A DNA stretch of 64,000 bases from Bizionia myxarmorum (GTDB taxonomy: Bacteria > Bacteroidota > Bacteroidia > Flavobacteriales > Flavobacteriaceae), in assembly GCF_008086205.1 (NCBI RefSeq), contig NZ_VSKK01000003.1:310001-374000 (forward strand), given 5' to 3'. A model generated the notes under the pieces. That model did no database searches. It saw only the letters and a list, made by a program, of their open reading frames with translations, and was not told where the DNA came from. This document shows, one piece after another, positions 1 through 9,911 of this stretch. Every line of letters begins with the position of its first letter. Within the stretch, counting starts at the first letter, position 1. A program made the translations under genes and the position numbers.

Positions 1-1
1 G

Positions 2-208
2 TTGACTCGTGAAAAGAAAGTCGATTTTGGAGAGGAATTAACAGTACATAAAGATGATGCCAAAGCTTGGGCAACTATTTGGTCAGCGGGACAAGGCGTA
101 ACAAACATTCATGATGCGCCGCATGTTGCCGAATTGGTTTCAGATTTAAAGAAGGAGTTTATTGAAGCTATTAAAGAACAGACTAAATATTTGGAGATTT
201 ATAAGTAA
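2..208 (+). CDS. Nitronate monooxygenase family protein, C-terminal fragment
   Basis: This is the last 68 codons of a gene that begins before the window, so the TTG at position 2 is not a real start. The tail reads WSAGQGV followed by an IHDAPHVAELV stretch and a helix. This resembles the end of FMN-dependent nitronate monooxygenases (2-nitropropane dioxygenase family), which close with a GQGV glycine motif and an amphipathic helix. The barrel and the active-site histidine lie outside the window, so the family assignment rests only on this C-terminal signature. No terminator hairpin is evident after the stop. Confidence 0.6.
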   Translation: MTREKKVDFGEELTVHKDDAKAWATIWSAGQGVTNIHDAPHVAELVSDLKKEFIEAIKEQTKYLEIYK

Positions 209-214
209 ATTATA

Positions 215-232
215 GACACGAATTTCACGAAT
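215..232. repeat. Dispersed CACGAATTTCACGAA repeat, copy 1
   Basis: The 18-mer GACACGAATTTCACGAAT just after the first gene is found again, identical, at 13687-13704. Both copies lie in intergenic DNA and continue with more CACGA units. The function is unknown. Confidence 0.6.
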
Positions 233-304
233 GAACACGAATAAACTAGATATTAAAAGCAACAGTCCTGACTGAACGTCAAATAAGTAATGAACAAACC
301 TCTT

Positions 305-1261
305 TTAATTCTCCAAAATAAACTCCAAAGTCCGAATCTCATTATAATAATAACCGCCTTTTTGAATAAAGCCCATATGTCCGCCATATTTAGGCATTTC
401 TAGAAACAAATTGGGGTTATTTTTCGCTTCTTTCACCGGATAACATTCTGATGATAAAAACGAATCGTTTAAGGCATTAATTATTAATGTTGGAACTGTA
501 ATATTCGGAAGAAACTGCAAGGAACTGCTTTTTTCGTAATAATCAGATCCATCAATAAATCCGTGTGCTTTGGCTGTGTAATAATTATCAAAATCGTACA
601 ACGTTTTTATGGCCTTTAAGTCTTTAGGATCTATTTTATCAGGGTGACTATCAATTTTGGCACGTAACTTACTAATTAAATCGCGCTTGAATTTTTCATG
701 AAAAGCTACATTTTTAAGTTTATGTAATTCCTTGGCAGAACCTGATAAATAACAAGGTACTGAAACGGCAATACCTCCTTTTACTTCTTTGGGAATATTA
801 GATTCTTCACCTAAATATTTCAAAGTAACATTTCCACCTAGACTAACACCTTTAATATAGATTTCCGAATAGGATTTAGTTCCTAAAACATGAGCAATCA
901 CATCATTTAAATCGTTTGTAGCGCCAGAATGATACGATTGAAATAACAAATTATCTTCACCTGAACAACCACGAAAATTTACGGATAGCGCATCAATATT
1001 ATTTTCATTACATAATTTAGCGGTTCCTGTAACGTAAGCACGCTGCGCGCTGCCTTCCATTCCGTGTAAAATAATAATGAGTTTTTCAGTTTTTTCTTGA
1101 GCGTAACTCCAATCTAAATCTAAAAAATCGCCGTCAGATAACGTGATGCGTTCTCGCTTTTGCGGAAGATTAACATTTCTAATTAATCCCGAATAAACGG
1201 TTGCAACAAAGCCTTTTCTAAATAAAAACGGTGGTTTATAAGTGGACTCTACTATGGGCAT
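305..1261 (-). CDS. YheT-family alpha/beta-fold hydrolase
   Basis: This is a 318-aa alpha/beta hydrolase of the YheT/ABHD1-3 type. The oxyanion-hole motif HGMEGS is at residues 66-71. The nucleophile elbow GVSLGG has Ser140, and the likely acid and base are Asp266 (NALND) and His295 (GGHMGF), so the triad looks intact. No signal peptide is visible, so it is probably cytoplasmic. Family members act as esterases or acyl hydrolases of poorly defined specificity, and the natural substrate cannot be read here. Its ATG follows the adenine deaminase stop with a single base between, so the two are almost certainly co-transcribed with ade first. Confidence 0.85.
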   Translation of the reverse strand: MPIVESTYKPPFLFRKGFVATVYSGLIRNVNLPQKRERITLSDGDFLDLDWSYAQEKTEKLIIILHGMEGSAQRAYVTGTAKLCNENNIDALSVNFRGCSGEDNLLFQSYHSGATNDLNDVIAHVLGTKSYSEIYIKGVSLGGNVTLKYLGEESNIPKEVKGGIAVSVPCYLSGSAKELHKLKNVAFHEKFKRDLISKLRAKIDSHPDKIDPKDLKAIKTLYDFDNYYTAKAHGFIDGSDYYEKSSSLQFLPNITVPTLIINALNDSFLSSECYPVKEAKNNPNLFLEMPKYGGHMGFIQKGGYYYNEIRTLEFILEN

Positions 1262-1262
1262 A

Positions 1263-2882
1263 TTAAACTTCTAAAGATGTAAATTTAAAGGTATTCCCAT
1301 CAAATAAACCTTTATCGCTCAATTTTAATGCAGGAATAACTAACAAAGCCATGAAACTTAAGGTCATATAGGGCGCATTAAGTGTGCTTCCTAATTTTTT
1401 GGCCATTTTATCTAATTCCCCATAAGCATCACCAATGGTTCTAGCATCCTGATCGCTCATAATACCAGCCACGGGTAAAGAAACAATATGACTGTCCGTT
1501 TCTGAAACAGCACAAATACCGCCTTTATTTTCTATGATAAGATTCACTGCTTTACAAATGGCGTCATCACTTACGCCCACAGCAATAATATTATGAGAAT
1601 CGTGACCAACAGAACTGGCTATGGCGCCAGATTTTAAGCCGAAGTTTTTTATAAATGCCATGGAAGGTTTGTCATCGTTATACCGATTTACCACCGTCAT
1701 TTTTAAAATGTCTTTTTCTATATTTGAAATGATATTGCCATTTTCAAGTAAAGCGTCTTTAATTAATTCATTAGTTACCAATTGTCCTTCTAGAGCTTCT
1801 ATAACGCGAATTTTTTCAGCTGAAGATTCAATTCTGAAGTCTGAAGGCTGTTTTTTTGAAGTTTGAAAATTATTAAGAATTTCAAAGGACGTATGCGGAA
1901 TTAAAGATTTTCCATTTTTAAAAACCACGTGACCATCTATATAGGTTTGAAGGGTTTTAAAATTTATTAAATCTTCCACCACAATAAAATCGGCAGGATC
2001 ATTTACTTTCAGTAAGCCTACCTTAAGTTTGTAATGCTTTACAGGGTTTATACAAGCCATTTGTAAAATTTGGAACACATCATAACCTTTGGTAACTGCT
2101 CGCGCGCACAACTGGTTAATATGACCTAGTAATAGGTCGTCTGGATGTTTATCATCACTGCAAAACATCATATTTTCATAATATTTCGGAAGTAAATCTA
2201 TTAAAGCTTCAAAATTTTTGGCCGCACTACCCTCTCGGATTAAGACTTTCATACCTTTTTGAAGTTTCTCCAAACCTTCTTCATAGGTGAAACACTCATG
2301 ATCAGTAGTTATTCCGGCATTTATATATTTTGAAATATCATCGCCACGCAAACCGGGCGCATGACCATCAACCGGTTTATTATTATGTTTGGCCCAAGAA
2401 ATTTTTTTCAGAACCTCTTCATCATCAAATAAAACGCCAGGATAATTCATCATTTCGGCTAAATAGGTAATATCAGGGTTTGCCATTAATTTTCGTATGC
2501 CTTCCGAATCAATCACAGCGCCGGCCGATTCAAAAGTAGTAGCCGGAACACAAGACGGTGCGCCAAAATTGAATTTAAAAGGCGTTTGCTTGCCATTTTT
2601 TATCATGAATTCTACTCCTTCAATACCTAAAACGTTGGCAATTTCGTGCGGATCAGAAACCGTGGTAACCGTACCATGAGTAACGGCTATTCTAGCAAAT
2701 TCACTAGGCACCAACATGGAACTTTCAATATGAATATGAGAATCTACAAAACCTGGCATTATGAATGTTTTGATAGTATGTGCAACTTCTTCAATAACAG
2801 TAATTTTTCCATTTTCAACTGTGATTTCACCCGAAAAAATACGCTTGTTAGGAATATCTACAATCTGTCCTTGAATTTTCAT
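1263..2882 (-). CDS. ade: Adenine deaminase
   Basis: A 539-aa amidohydrolase that converts adenine to hypoxanthine and ammonia in purine salvage. The metal-binding HIH motif (His49, His51) sits in [12 protein letters not shown], followed by the family stretch [15 protein letters not shown]. The second half carries VGHDSHNI and the SLPVAGIMS region typical of Ade. The length matches the family. It is the first gene of a two-gene unit with the YheT-like hydrolase (1 base between them). The dsbD terminator hairpin at 2921-2941 separates it from the next operon upstream. This is a bacterial Ade-type enzyme, not the AMP/adenosine deaminase family. Confidence 0.93.
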   Translation of the reverse strand: MKIQGQIVDIPNKRIFSGEITVENGKITVIEEVAHTIKTFIMPGFVDSHIHIESSMLVPSEFARIAVTHGTVTTVSDPHEIANVLGIEGVEFMIKNGKQTPFKFNFGAPSCVPATTFESAGAVIDSEGIRKLMANPDITYLAEMMNYPGVLFDDEEVLKKISWAKHNNKPVDGHAPGLRGDDISKYINAGITTDHECFTYEEGLEKLQKGMKVLIREGSAAKNFEALIDLLPKYYENMMFCSDDKHPDDLLLGHINQLCARAVTKGYDVFQILQMACINPVKHYKLKVGLLKVNDPADFIVVEDLINFKTLQTYIDGHVVFKNGKSLIPHTSFEILNNFQTSKKQPSDFRIESSAEKIRVIEALEGQLVTNELIKDALLENGNIISNIEKDILKMTVVNRYNDDKPSMAFIKNFGLKSGAIASSVGHDSHNIIAVGVSDDAICKAVNLIIENKGGICAVSETDSHIVSLPVAGIMSDQDARTIGDAYGELDKMAKKLGSTLNAPYMTLSFMALLVIPALKLSDKGLFDGNTFKFTSLEV

Positions 2883-2914
2883 AAACTAGTTTTGGTAAAG
2901 CTACTTATTTTAGA

Positions 2915-2941
2915 CAAAAAAAGCGAGAACTGATCTCGCTT
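2915..2941 (-). terminator. Rho-independent terminator after dsbD
   Basis: A perfect 8-bp stem, AAGCGAGA (2921-2928) with TCTCGCTT (2934-2941), has a 5-base loop. On the minus strand it is followed by a run of seven Ts. It lies 14 bp after the dsbD-like stop codon. Confidence 0.85.
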
Positions 2942-2954
2942 GATTTTTATAAAC

Positions 2955-4982
2955 TTATTCTTTATTTTTAAAACGCTCAACGCCTTTGGTCAACCAAGTG
3001 TGATATTCTTCTTCATCTGGCGTATAACCAACGGGTTTACTAATATCATTACCGTCTACATCCTGAATAACATATAAAGGTTGCGCATTGGTGTTATAAC
3101 GCACTTGCTGAAATTCTAACCATTTATGACCGAAAGTCTTTACATTATTTCCTGTTAACTCTGATGCGTATTGTTCACTTTCGGGAAGTTTGGTTCTATC
3201 ATCTACATAAAGCGAAATTAAAACAACATCTTTATTTAAAACCTGTAGTATGCGTTCTTTCACCCAAACTTGCTCTTCCATTTTACGGCAATTAACACAA
3301 GTTAACCCCGTGAAGTCTAACATAACTGGTTTGTTAACCTTTTTGGCATAAGCTAAACCTTGATCATAATCTCTGAAAGCTATTATATTATTTGGACCAT
3401 AATGTGCATGTTCTGGTAGTTCTACTGTGGAACCTGAATAGACGCCAGGTTTGGAATAACCAACTCCGTAAGGCGATTCACTATTCGAACTCATTGGTGG
3501 TGGAAAACCACTAATAAGTTCTACTGGAGCACCCCAAAGTCCTGGAATCATGTACACGGTAAAGGATAAAGCTATTAACGCCATACATAAACGACCTACA
3601 GAAATATGTGGTAAAGGTGAATCATGCGGTAATTTAATTTTTCCTAATAAATACAAACCTAATGTTCCAAAAATGGCAATCCATATAGCTAAAAATACCT
3701 CACGCGATAAAATATGCCATTCTAATACCAAGTCTACCATAGATAAGAATTTAAATGCAAACGCTAATTCTAAAAATCCTAAAGTCACTTTTACTGTATT
3801 CAACCATCCACCCGATTTTGGCATAGAATTTAACCAACTTGGAAAAAATGCGAATAAAGCAAATGGTAATGCGATCGCTGATGAAAAACCCAACATACTA
3901 ACAATGGGTGCAATGCCACCTTTTGTTGCAGCATCCAATAATGCCGTTCCAGCAATTGGAAACGTACATGAAAAAGAAACCACCGCTAATGCAAGTGCCA
4001 TAAAAAAGATACCAACAATACCGCCTTTATTAGCGCCACTATCTACTTTGTTTACCCATGAATTTGGCAACATAATTTCAAAAGCACCTAAAAATGAAAA
4101 GGCAAATATTAATAAAGCAATAAACATAATGGTATTGAAGGTAACACCTGTAGAAAATTCATACATGGTATTACTTCCAAAAATAGCTGAAATAGCCGTT
4201 CCTAAAAGTGTGTAGATTACAATGATAAAAAAGCCGTAAAGCAAGGCGTTTCTAATACCTTGACCTCTTGTTTTACTTTGTTTGGTAAAGAAACTCACCG
4301 TCATGGGAATCATAGGAAACACACAAGGTGTTAGCAATACTAAAAATCCTAAAAAGAAAGCCGTGAAAAATATAACCCAAAGTCCTTTAGATTCGTTTTC
4401 GGCTGCAGCCTCGGCGTCTATTACACTAAAATCCTGTTTTATTTCGGCCGTATTATTGTCTAATTGGATAATATCAGAAAGTGACGAACTCTGACCAGAT
4501 AATAGGGAACCTGCATCATTGGAGCCGTCTAGATTGAATGTAACTGATTTCTGTTCATAAATACAACGAGCATCATCACAAGCTTGAAATTCAATATCAG
4601 CCGTTATATTTTTTAAATTGGGATTGAGAAGTTCAATTTTCTGCTTGAATTTCGCTGAAAAATCGAAAAAATTTAAATCCATTTCAAAAACTGGATCATA
4701 AGCTGTGATATATTTGCTTTCTACAACTTTTCCAATTAACTTATAATTATCCGCTTGTTTTATCGAATCGAAAATGAATAAGGTGGGTTGCGGACCTTCA
4801 TCAGGAAGATCTTGGGAGTATAAATGCCACTTTTCTTCAATGGTAGCTTCAAATATTAAATTATATTCGGTTTCCGATAACTTTTCTGTTTTACCAGTCC
4901 ATTTTACGGGATTTAAAATTTGTGACTGCATGGAAAAAATTGCAGCAAATAGAGTAATTAATAGGACTAAATTACGTTTCAT
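2955..4982 (-). CDS. DsbD-type thiol:disulfide interchange protein
   Basis: A 675-aa membrane protein that moves reducing power from cytoplasmic thioredoxin to the periplasm. It has a signal peptide (residues 1-19) and a DsbD N-terminal beta domain (about 20-150). A CcdA-like bundle of about eight membrane segments (about 200-470) holds the two membrane cysteines in TPCVFP and SFSCTFP. A C-terminal thioredoxin-fold domain has the redox pair CVNC at 562-565. The N-terminal domain retains a Cys pair (ACDDARC). All three DsbD modules are therefore present and intact. The ATG overlaps the end of tilS by 11 bp, so the pair is probably translationally coupled. A strong terminator follows. Confidence 0.9.
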   Translation of the reverse strand: MKRNLVLLITLFAAIFSMQSQILNPVKWTGKTEKLSETEYNLIFEATIEEKWHLYSQDLPDEGPQPTLFIFDSIKQADNYKLIGKVVESKYITAYDPVFEMDLNFFDFSAKFKQKIELLNPNLKNITADIEFQACDDARCIYEQKSVTFNLDGSNDAGSLLSGQSSSLSDIIQLDNNTAEIKQDFSVIDAEAAAENESKGLWVIFFTAFFLGFLVLLTPCVFPMIPMTVSFFTKQSKTRGQGIRNALLYGFFIIVIYTLLGTAISAIFGSNTMYEFSTGVTFNTIMFIALLIFAFSFLGAFEIMLPNSWVNKVDSGANKGGIVGIFFMALALAVVSFSCTFPIAGTALLDAATKGGIAPIVSMLGFSSAIALPFALFAFFPSWLNSMPKSGGWLNTVKVTLGFLELAFAFKFLSMVDLVLEWHILSREVFLAIWIAIFGTLGLYLLGKIKLPHDSPLPHISVGRLCMALIALSFTVYMIPGLWGAPVELISGFPPPMSSNSESPYGVGYSKPGVYSGSTVELPEHAHYGPNNIIAFRDYDQGLAYAKKVNKPVMLDFTGLTCVNCRKMEEQVWVKERILQVLNKDVVLISLYVDDRTKLPESEQYASELTGNNVKTFGHKWLEFQQVRYNTNAQPLYVIQDVDGNDISKPVGYTPDEEEYHTWLTKGVERFKNKE

Positions 4983-6294
4983 TATGAAGACTAATTTTTA
5001 ATATGGGGTTCGTTTCGTTAGTTACTTTAAATCGGTTATCGGCGCGTAAACCTATAACCCAAACAATGTCAGTATCGGAATATAACAACCAAGTTTCTTC
5101 CTTTTCTGGCATGCTTAATTTCTCGTCTTTGAAAAATTTACTGACTTTCTTTTTGCCAGACAAACCAAAAGGGTAAAAATAGGCTCCTTTTTCACATTTT
5201 CGGACCGTTAGTGGATATTTTAACAAATCTTTATTAACATATATACTTGTGACAGATGTTTCATCAATCTCTGTAACATTTTCAATGCTTAATCGACCAA
5301 AAGGCGTACTTATTTCAGATTCATTTTCGATCCAAATAAATTCTGAAATTTCTGCTTCAATTGGTAGTTCTGTTAAAATTAACGTGGTTCTATCTTTAAC
5401 CAATCTGTGTGTTTTAGAAGTCACAAATTTGCCAGATTGCGCAAATAGCAATTGATACACATCATCCCATTCCGTGAATTGGAAAGCTTTTAGCAATTGG
5501 TATAAATAGACTTTAGGGTTTGATAATTGCTGTAGTTTTTTTACATCTAATTGAATTATATCTCCAGAAGCATGCACAATTTTCTTCTGAATGCGAACTA
5601 GGGCGTCATCAACAATTTCAGCCGTTTCTTGCAAATGTTCTTGTGTTTTCTGGAAGCTTTGAATCAATTGTGGATTTATGTCTTTTAAAATAGGAATGAC
5701 ATCATGACGTAATTTGTTTCGCAAGTATTTAGTGGATGCATTGCTACTATCATCACGCCAGGATATTTTTTTACTTTTTGCAAATTCTTGCAACTGGCTA
5801 TGAGAAAAGGGTAATAATGGACGAACTAAAATACCGTTTGTTTCTGGAATTCCAGTTAATCCGTCCAAGCCCGTGCCGCGCATTAAGTTTATAAAAAACG
5901 TTTCCAAATTATCATCGGCATGATGGGCTGTTAAAATATAATCAAATTTTAACTGCTCCGCCAATTCATGAAACCAATTATAACGAAGTTCTCGTGCTGC
6001 CATTTGAATGGACAAATTATTCTCTTCGGCGTAGGTTTCAGTTTCAAAACTTTCAATAAAAACTTCAACATCAAGATCTTCTGCTAATTCCAATACAAAA
6101 TCTTCATCGGCATCACTTTCAATACCTCGTAAATTAAAATTACAATGCGCTAAAGCAAAATTTAAATTCAATTTATGGCATATATGTGTTAATACAACGC
6201 TGTCCATGCCTCCAGAAATAGCAATAAGCAGCCTACTTTTTTCTAAAAATGGCAACTTTAGTTGGATGTGATTTTGAAAATCTATCAACGTCAT
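4972..6294 (-). CDS. tilS: tRNA(Ile)-lysidine synthase
   Basis: A 440-aa PP-loop ATPase that modifies C34 of the CAU-anticodon tRNA(Ile) to lysidine, so that it decodes AUA. The ATP-binding PP-loop SGGMDS lies at about residues 28-33. The family features NLRGIESDADE, TAHHADDNLETF and LRNKLRHDVIPIL follow, and a C-terminal substrate-binding domain fills about 370-440. The enzyme is normally essential and single copy. It is the first gene of a tilS-dsbD unit with an 11-bp overlap, and a TAAATTTG hexamer lies 40 bp upstream. Confidence 0.95.
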   Translation of the reverse strand: MTLIDFQNHIQLKLPFLEKSRLLIAISGGMDSVVLTHICHKLNLNFALAHCNFNLRGIESDADEDFVLELAEDLDVEVFIESFETETYAEENNLSIQMAARELRYNWFHELAEQLKFDYILTAHHADDNLETFFINLMRGTGLDGLTGIPETNGILVRPLLPFSHSQLQEFAKSKKISWRDDSSNASTKYLRNKLRHDVIPILKDINPQLIQSFQKTQEHLQETAEIVDDALVRIQKKIVHASGDIIQLDVKKLQQLSNPKVYLYQLLKAFQFTEWDDVYQLLFAQSGKFVTSKTHRLVKDRTTLILTELPIEAEISEFIWIENESEISTPFGRLSIENVTEIDETSVTSIYVNKDLLKYPLTVRKCEKGAYFYPFGLSGKKKVSKFFKDEKLSMPEKEETWLLYSDTDIVWVIGLRADNRFKVTNETNPILKISLHNET

Positions 6295-6334
6295 TTTTTA
6301 TGTATTACACGTTTTTTTTTTACTCGCTTATTCA

Positions 6335-6342
6335 CAAATTTA
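6335..6342 (-). promoter_or_regulatory. tilS: Putative -7 promoter hexamer for tilS-dsbD
   Basis: Read on the minus strand this is TAAATTTG, matching the Bacteroidota TAnnTTTG consensus, 41 bp before the tilS ATG. No convincing -33 TTTG lies at the usual 19-20 bp distance, so only the -7 element is claimed. Confidence 0.5.
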
Positions 6343-6353
6343 CATTTTTTAAA

Positions 6354-7667
6354 TCAACAATTGCCATCTTTAGAACCCTCTAAAACATCACGCATAGCTT
6401 TTGCTTTTGTAAGACATTCTTCATACTCACTTTCCGGTTTACTTTTAGCCGTAATGGCACTTCCTACAGAATAAGAAGCATATTTATTGGTTTGGTTATA
6501 TAAAATACTTCGGATAACCACGTTAAAGTCGAAATCACCTTCAGGCGAAAAATAACCGACAGCTCCCGAATATAAACCGCGTTTGGTTTCTTCTAAATTT
6601 TCAATAATGGTCATTGCCGAAATTTTAGGAGCGCCCGTCATGCTTCCCATAGGGAAGGTGGTTTCAATAATATCAATCGGATTTGTAGTTTCTGAAACCG
6701 TACTTTGAACGGTAGAAATCATTTGATGCACTTGTTCAAAGCTATAGATTTGGCATAATTCTGGCACATGAACACTTCCTTTTATAGCCGTTTTTGATAA
6801 ATCATTTCGCACCAAATCCACAATCATAATATTCTCACTGCGTTCTTTACTATCTGAAACCAATTGATTTTTCAGAAAGCTATCTTCTGCGCCATTTTTA
6901 GATCTTTTGGCTGTTCCTTTTATGGGTTGTGAAATAACGGTATTTCCTATTTTCCTTAAATAACGCTCGGGAGATGCCGACATGGCGAATTTATCATCCA
7001 ATTTTAAGAAAGTAGCAAAAGGCGGTTTGGAAATGGCATTTAGATTGTTATAAATTTCTAAAGCCTCAATTGTAACGTTTTCAGCATAAAATTCTTGACA
7101 AAAATTAGCTTCGTAAATATCACCACGATGAATATGTGTTAACATCTGATTCACTTTTTCTAAATAAGCTTCCTTTTGAATTCTTGGCTGGATTTTTATG
7201 GGATTATCAGGAAGTTCTGAACTGTGAACCCGAGAAGTTTTTTCTATGGTTTCCAAATCGCTTTCCATCTCATCGTCCACCATATTCAAATAGCGCATTT
7301 CAACTTGATTCCCTTTAAAAAGAAATATTTTTTTAGGTTGAAAAAACCATAAATCCGGAAATTCTAAAGCATCGAAATTCTCCGATTTTAGGTGTTCTGT
7401 GGCGTTTTTAAGATCATAGCTTAAGTATCCAAAAAGCCAATCGTTTGTTAGTGTTTGGTATTCTTTAAGTTTCTGAAAAGCATCCGTAAAATCTGTTTGA
7501 ATACTGGTAAAAGCATCAACGGCTAAAACCGCATCGTAACTACTATTTGTTTGGGTGAAATTATTAGAATCTAACCATAAAACTTCTCGGAATTGCTGAC
7601 TCCACATCAGTAATTGATTTTTAAAGACCGGCATGTCTTGAGGCTGATATGTATGTGCTTTTCTCAA
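6354..7667 (-). CDS. pabB: Aminodeoxychorismate synthase component I (PabB-like)
   Basis: A 437-aa chorismate-binding enzyme. With a glutaminase partner it makes 4-amino-4-deoxychorismate, the folate precursor. The first half is a weakly conserved N-terminal domain and the second half is the chorismate-binding domain. The motif QPIKGT carries the Lys that distinguishes PabB from anthranilate synthase TrpE (PIAGT). The metal and substrate motifs ENIMIVDLVRNDL, FPMGSMTGAPK and YSGAVGYFSPEG are intact. Neither pabA nor pabC is adjacent, so the glutaminase partner must be encoded elsewhere. It is divergent from the DEAD-box helicase gene across 144 bp. Confidence 0.85.
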   Translation of the reverse strand: MRKAHTYQPQDMPVFKNQLLMWSQQFREVLWLDSNNFTQTNSSYDAVLAVDAFTSIQTDFTDAFQKLKEYQTLTNDWLFGYLSYDLKNATEHLKSENFDALEFPDLWFFQPKKIFLFKGNQVEMRYLNMVDDEMESDLETIEKTSRVHSSELPDNPIKIQPRIQKEAYLEKVNQMLTHIHRGDIYEANFCQEFYAENVTIEALEIYNNLNAISKPPFATFLKLDDKFAMSASPERYLRKIGNTVISQPIKGTAKRSKNGAEDSFLKNQLVSDSKERSENIMIVDLVRNDLSKTAIKGSVHVPELCQIYSFEQVHQMISTVQSTVSETTNPIDIIETTFPMGSMTGAPKISAMTIIENLEETKRGLYSGAVGYFSPEGDFDFNVVIRSILYNQTNKYASYSVGSAITAKSKPESEYEECLTKAKAMRDVLEGSKDGNC

Positions 7668-7784
7668 ATAAAAGTTATTTACAAATTACCGAAAATTTCA
7701 TTGGATAAAAAAGTGCTAGAATGCTTCTTATAAACTGATTTCATAAAGTTGGTATGCCATAAAGCATAAGAGTTATAAAAGATT

Positions 7785-7792
7785 TATCTTTG
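7785..7792 (+). promoter_or_regulatory. Putative -7 hexamer for the DEAD-box helicase gene
   Basis: TATCTTTG matches TAnnTTTG. It lies only 19 bp before the TTG start at 7812, so the transcript would have a very short leader. Confidence 0.45.
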
Positions 7793-7811
7793 TGGGCTAA
7801 AACAGAAACTT

Positions 7812-9170
7812 TTGGACGCTATTACTTTTCAAGATTTAAAATTAAATACACCTTTATACAACGCATTAGACGATTTAGGTTTTACAAATCCTACGCCTAT
7901 TCAAGCGGAAGCCTTTAATGTAGTTGCCTCTGGGAAAGATGTGGTGGGAATTGCACAAACCGGTACGGGGAAAACGTTTGCTTATATGTTACCTATTTTA
8001 AGAGGTCTCAAATATTCCGAGCAGGAAAATCCACGTATTATGGTTTTAGTTCCAACGCGTGAATTGGTTGTTCAGGTGGTTGATGAAATAGGAAAGTTAA
8101 CAAAATACACCAATATTCGTGTTTTAGGCGTTTATGGTGGAGTAAATATTAATGCTCAAAAACGTGCGGTTGCCGAAGGTTTGGACATTATTGTAGCAAC
8201 GCCGGGACGTCTATATGATTTGGCTGTAAGTCGCGTTTTACAACTAAAATCTATTCAGAAATTGGTGATTGATGAAGTTGATGTGATGTTAGATTTAGGA
8301 TTTAGACATCAATTAATTAATATTTTTGATATCATGCCCGAGCGTCGCCAAAACATTATGTTTTCGGCAACTATGACTGAAGATGTAAGTGAACTTATTA
8401 ATAATTTCTTTACAGTTCCAGAGGTTGTTTCCATTGCTGTTTCGGGAACGCCGTTAGATAATATTACACAAGAAAAATATGCCGTTGCTAACTTTTACAC
8501 CAAATTAAATTTATTAAAGCATATTTTGAAAGATAAAGAAAACTTTAATAAAGTATTAATTTTTGTGGCTTTTAAGAAAATGGCCGATCGCTTATTTGAT
8601 GCTTTAGATGAACGTTTTCATGATGAATTATGCGTAATTCACTCCAACAAAACACAAAACTACCGTTTACGAAGTATTGAGCAATTTCGTGCTGGTGAAA
8701 ACCGAATTTTAGTGGCAACCGATGTTATGGCTCGTGGTTTGGATATTGATAATGTATCACATGTTATTAATTTTGATACGCCAAACTTCCCTGAAAACTA
8801 TATGCACCGAATTGGTAGAACGGGTCGTGCAGAACGTGAAGGTCATTCCCTATTATTTTACACGGAGAAAGAGAAAGACGCTTTGGAACGTATAGAAAAT
8901 TTAATGCAAATAACGATTCCGGAATTAGATTTTCCTGAAAACGTAAAAATAGCTACAGATCTTCTAGAGGAAGAACGTCCACAAATACAAGAACGTAATA
9001 ATCCACTTAAATTGCGTGATGAGGATGCACCTGGTCCAGCTTTCCATGAAAAGAACGAAAAGAATAGTAAAGAAAACTTAGGCGGTTCTTACAAATTTAA
9101 AATTGCTGCTAAATATAAGAAGCCTAAAACTAGAGGTGATAAGAATTATAATAAGCGAAATAAAAAATAG
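7812..9170 (+). CDS. DEAD-box ATP-dependent RNA helicase
   Basis: A 452-aa RNA helicase with the Q motif (FTNPTPIQAEAF), Walker A AQTGTGKT, motif Ib TPGR, motif III SAT and motif VI HRIGRTGR in the usual order. Motif II reads DEVD rather than DEAD, which still satisfies DExD. A lysine-rich, low-complexity tail of about 60 residues, as is common in RhlE-like helicases, probably binds RNA. The start chosen is TTG at 7812, which begins the usual MDAITFQDLKL N-terminus; no ATG lies nearby in frame. The specific helicase role (cold adaptation, ribosome assembly, RNA decay) cannot be assigned from sequence. Confidence 0.9.
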   Translation: MDAITFQDLKLNTPLYNALDDLGFTNPTPIQAEAFNVVASGKDVVGIAQTGTGKTFAYMLPILRGLKYSEQENPRIMVLVPTRELVVQVVDEIGKLTKYTNIRVLGVYGGVNINAQKRAVAEGLDIIVATPGRLYDLAVSRVLQLKSIQKLVIDEVDVMLDLGFRHQLINIFDIMPERRQNIMFSATMTEDVSELINNFFTVPEVVSIAVSGTPLDNITQEKYAVANFYTKLNLLKHILKDKENFNKVLIFVAFKKMADRLFDALDERFHDELCVIHSNKTQNYRLRSIEQFRAGENRILVATDVMARGLDIDNVSHVINFDTPNFPENYMHRIGRTGRAEREGHSLLFYTEKEKDALERIENLMQITIPELDFPENVKIATDLLEEERPQIQERNNPLKLRDEDAPGPAFHEKNEKNSKENLGGSYKFKIAAKYKKPKTRGDKNYNKRNKK

Positions 9171-9217
9171 TCCATCTTCTTGGCGTATTTATTAAAGTTT
9201 CATGCATGATTTATAAA

Positions 9218-9236
9218 TTCCAGCGCAAACTGGAAC
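9218..9236. terminator. Possible weak bidirectional terminator
   Basis: TTCCAG (9218-9223) and CTGGAA (9230-9235) form a 6-bp stem with a 6-base loop between two convergent genes. The flanks are AT-rich but lack a long T-run, so this is only a weak candidate. Confidence 0.4.
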
Positions 9237-9749
9237 TTATTTAATGCGTTTGCCTGTTGTAGAAAAGGATAAACCCTGTTGCCCTAAAGTAGAATTCATA
9301 ATGCCCTCAAATAAAGGTTCTGATGTATTTTCAGCTTTTTTCCATTCAAAAATAAAATTGGAACCTGTTCCACCTTCTATATCCAGTTCCTCAATTATAA
9401 CCTCGGTTGTTTCCATAGGTGCTAAATAAATAGATTTATCAAAATAGGTGCGAATTAGTTTACCTTGCGCATCATAATATTTAGCGCTCGTTACAAAAAT
9501 GGTGTCAGTATCACTTGTATTGCGCATGCTAGCCATAGCAGTTAAATTATGCGTTTTATGCTGAGACATACTATAAATTTGAGAATAAATTGATAAATAG
9601 GTTTTGCCAGTTTCTAGAGAGTCTTTTGGGTTAACATCCATGCGCCTTTTACTCCAATTTTCGGCGTGATATTCCTCATGAGAAGGCAACTCGTTACAAG
9701 ACGTTAAACAAGCAAAACTTATAAGTACACAAATAACTATTCTTGCCAT
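9237..9749 (-). CDS. DUF3124-family lipoprotein
   Basis: A 170-aa secreted lipoprotein. The start at 9749 is chosen because it gives a canonical lipoprotein signal, MARIVICVLISFACLTSC with the lipobox Cys at residue 18. An upstream ATG at 9788 would add 13 hydrophobic residues of no clear use. The mature part has the DUF3124 pattern: a YLSIYSQIY strand, LTAMASMRNT, a YYDAQGK turn and TGSNFIFEW near the end. DUF3124 function is unknown; the fold looks like a small periplasmic beta protein. The gene converges on the helicase gene and appears to be transcribed alone. Confidence 0.75.
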   Translation of the reverse strand: MARIVICVLISFACLTSCNELPSHEEYHAENWSKRRMDVNPKDSLETGKTYLSIYSQIYSMSQHKTHNLTAMASMRNTSDTDTIFVTSAKYYDAQGKLIRTYFDKSIYLAPMETTEVIIEELDIEGGTGSNFIFEWKKAENTSEPLFEGIMNSTLGQQGLSFSTTGKRIK

Positions 9750-9911
9750 AAAATCTGTTTTAAAGAGGAAGCAATATACGAATAGCATTTTTATTTCTTA
9801 AAAAAAATATCCTAAGCCAATTCTGTCAAAGGATTGCCAGTAAACATATATTTGATTGTCCCTAAAACATCATAAACTAGTTTAGGAGAATTTTAATGTT
9901 TTAAATATTTA

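Noticed and set aside
3550..4215. Long plus-strand ORF (221 codons) antisense to the dsbD-like gene
   Set aside because: It mirrors a membrane-protein coding sequence, has no family features and lies fully inside a clear gene.
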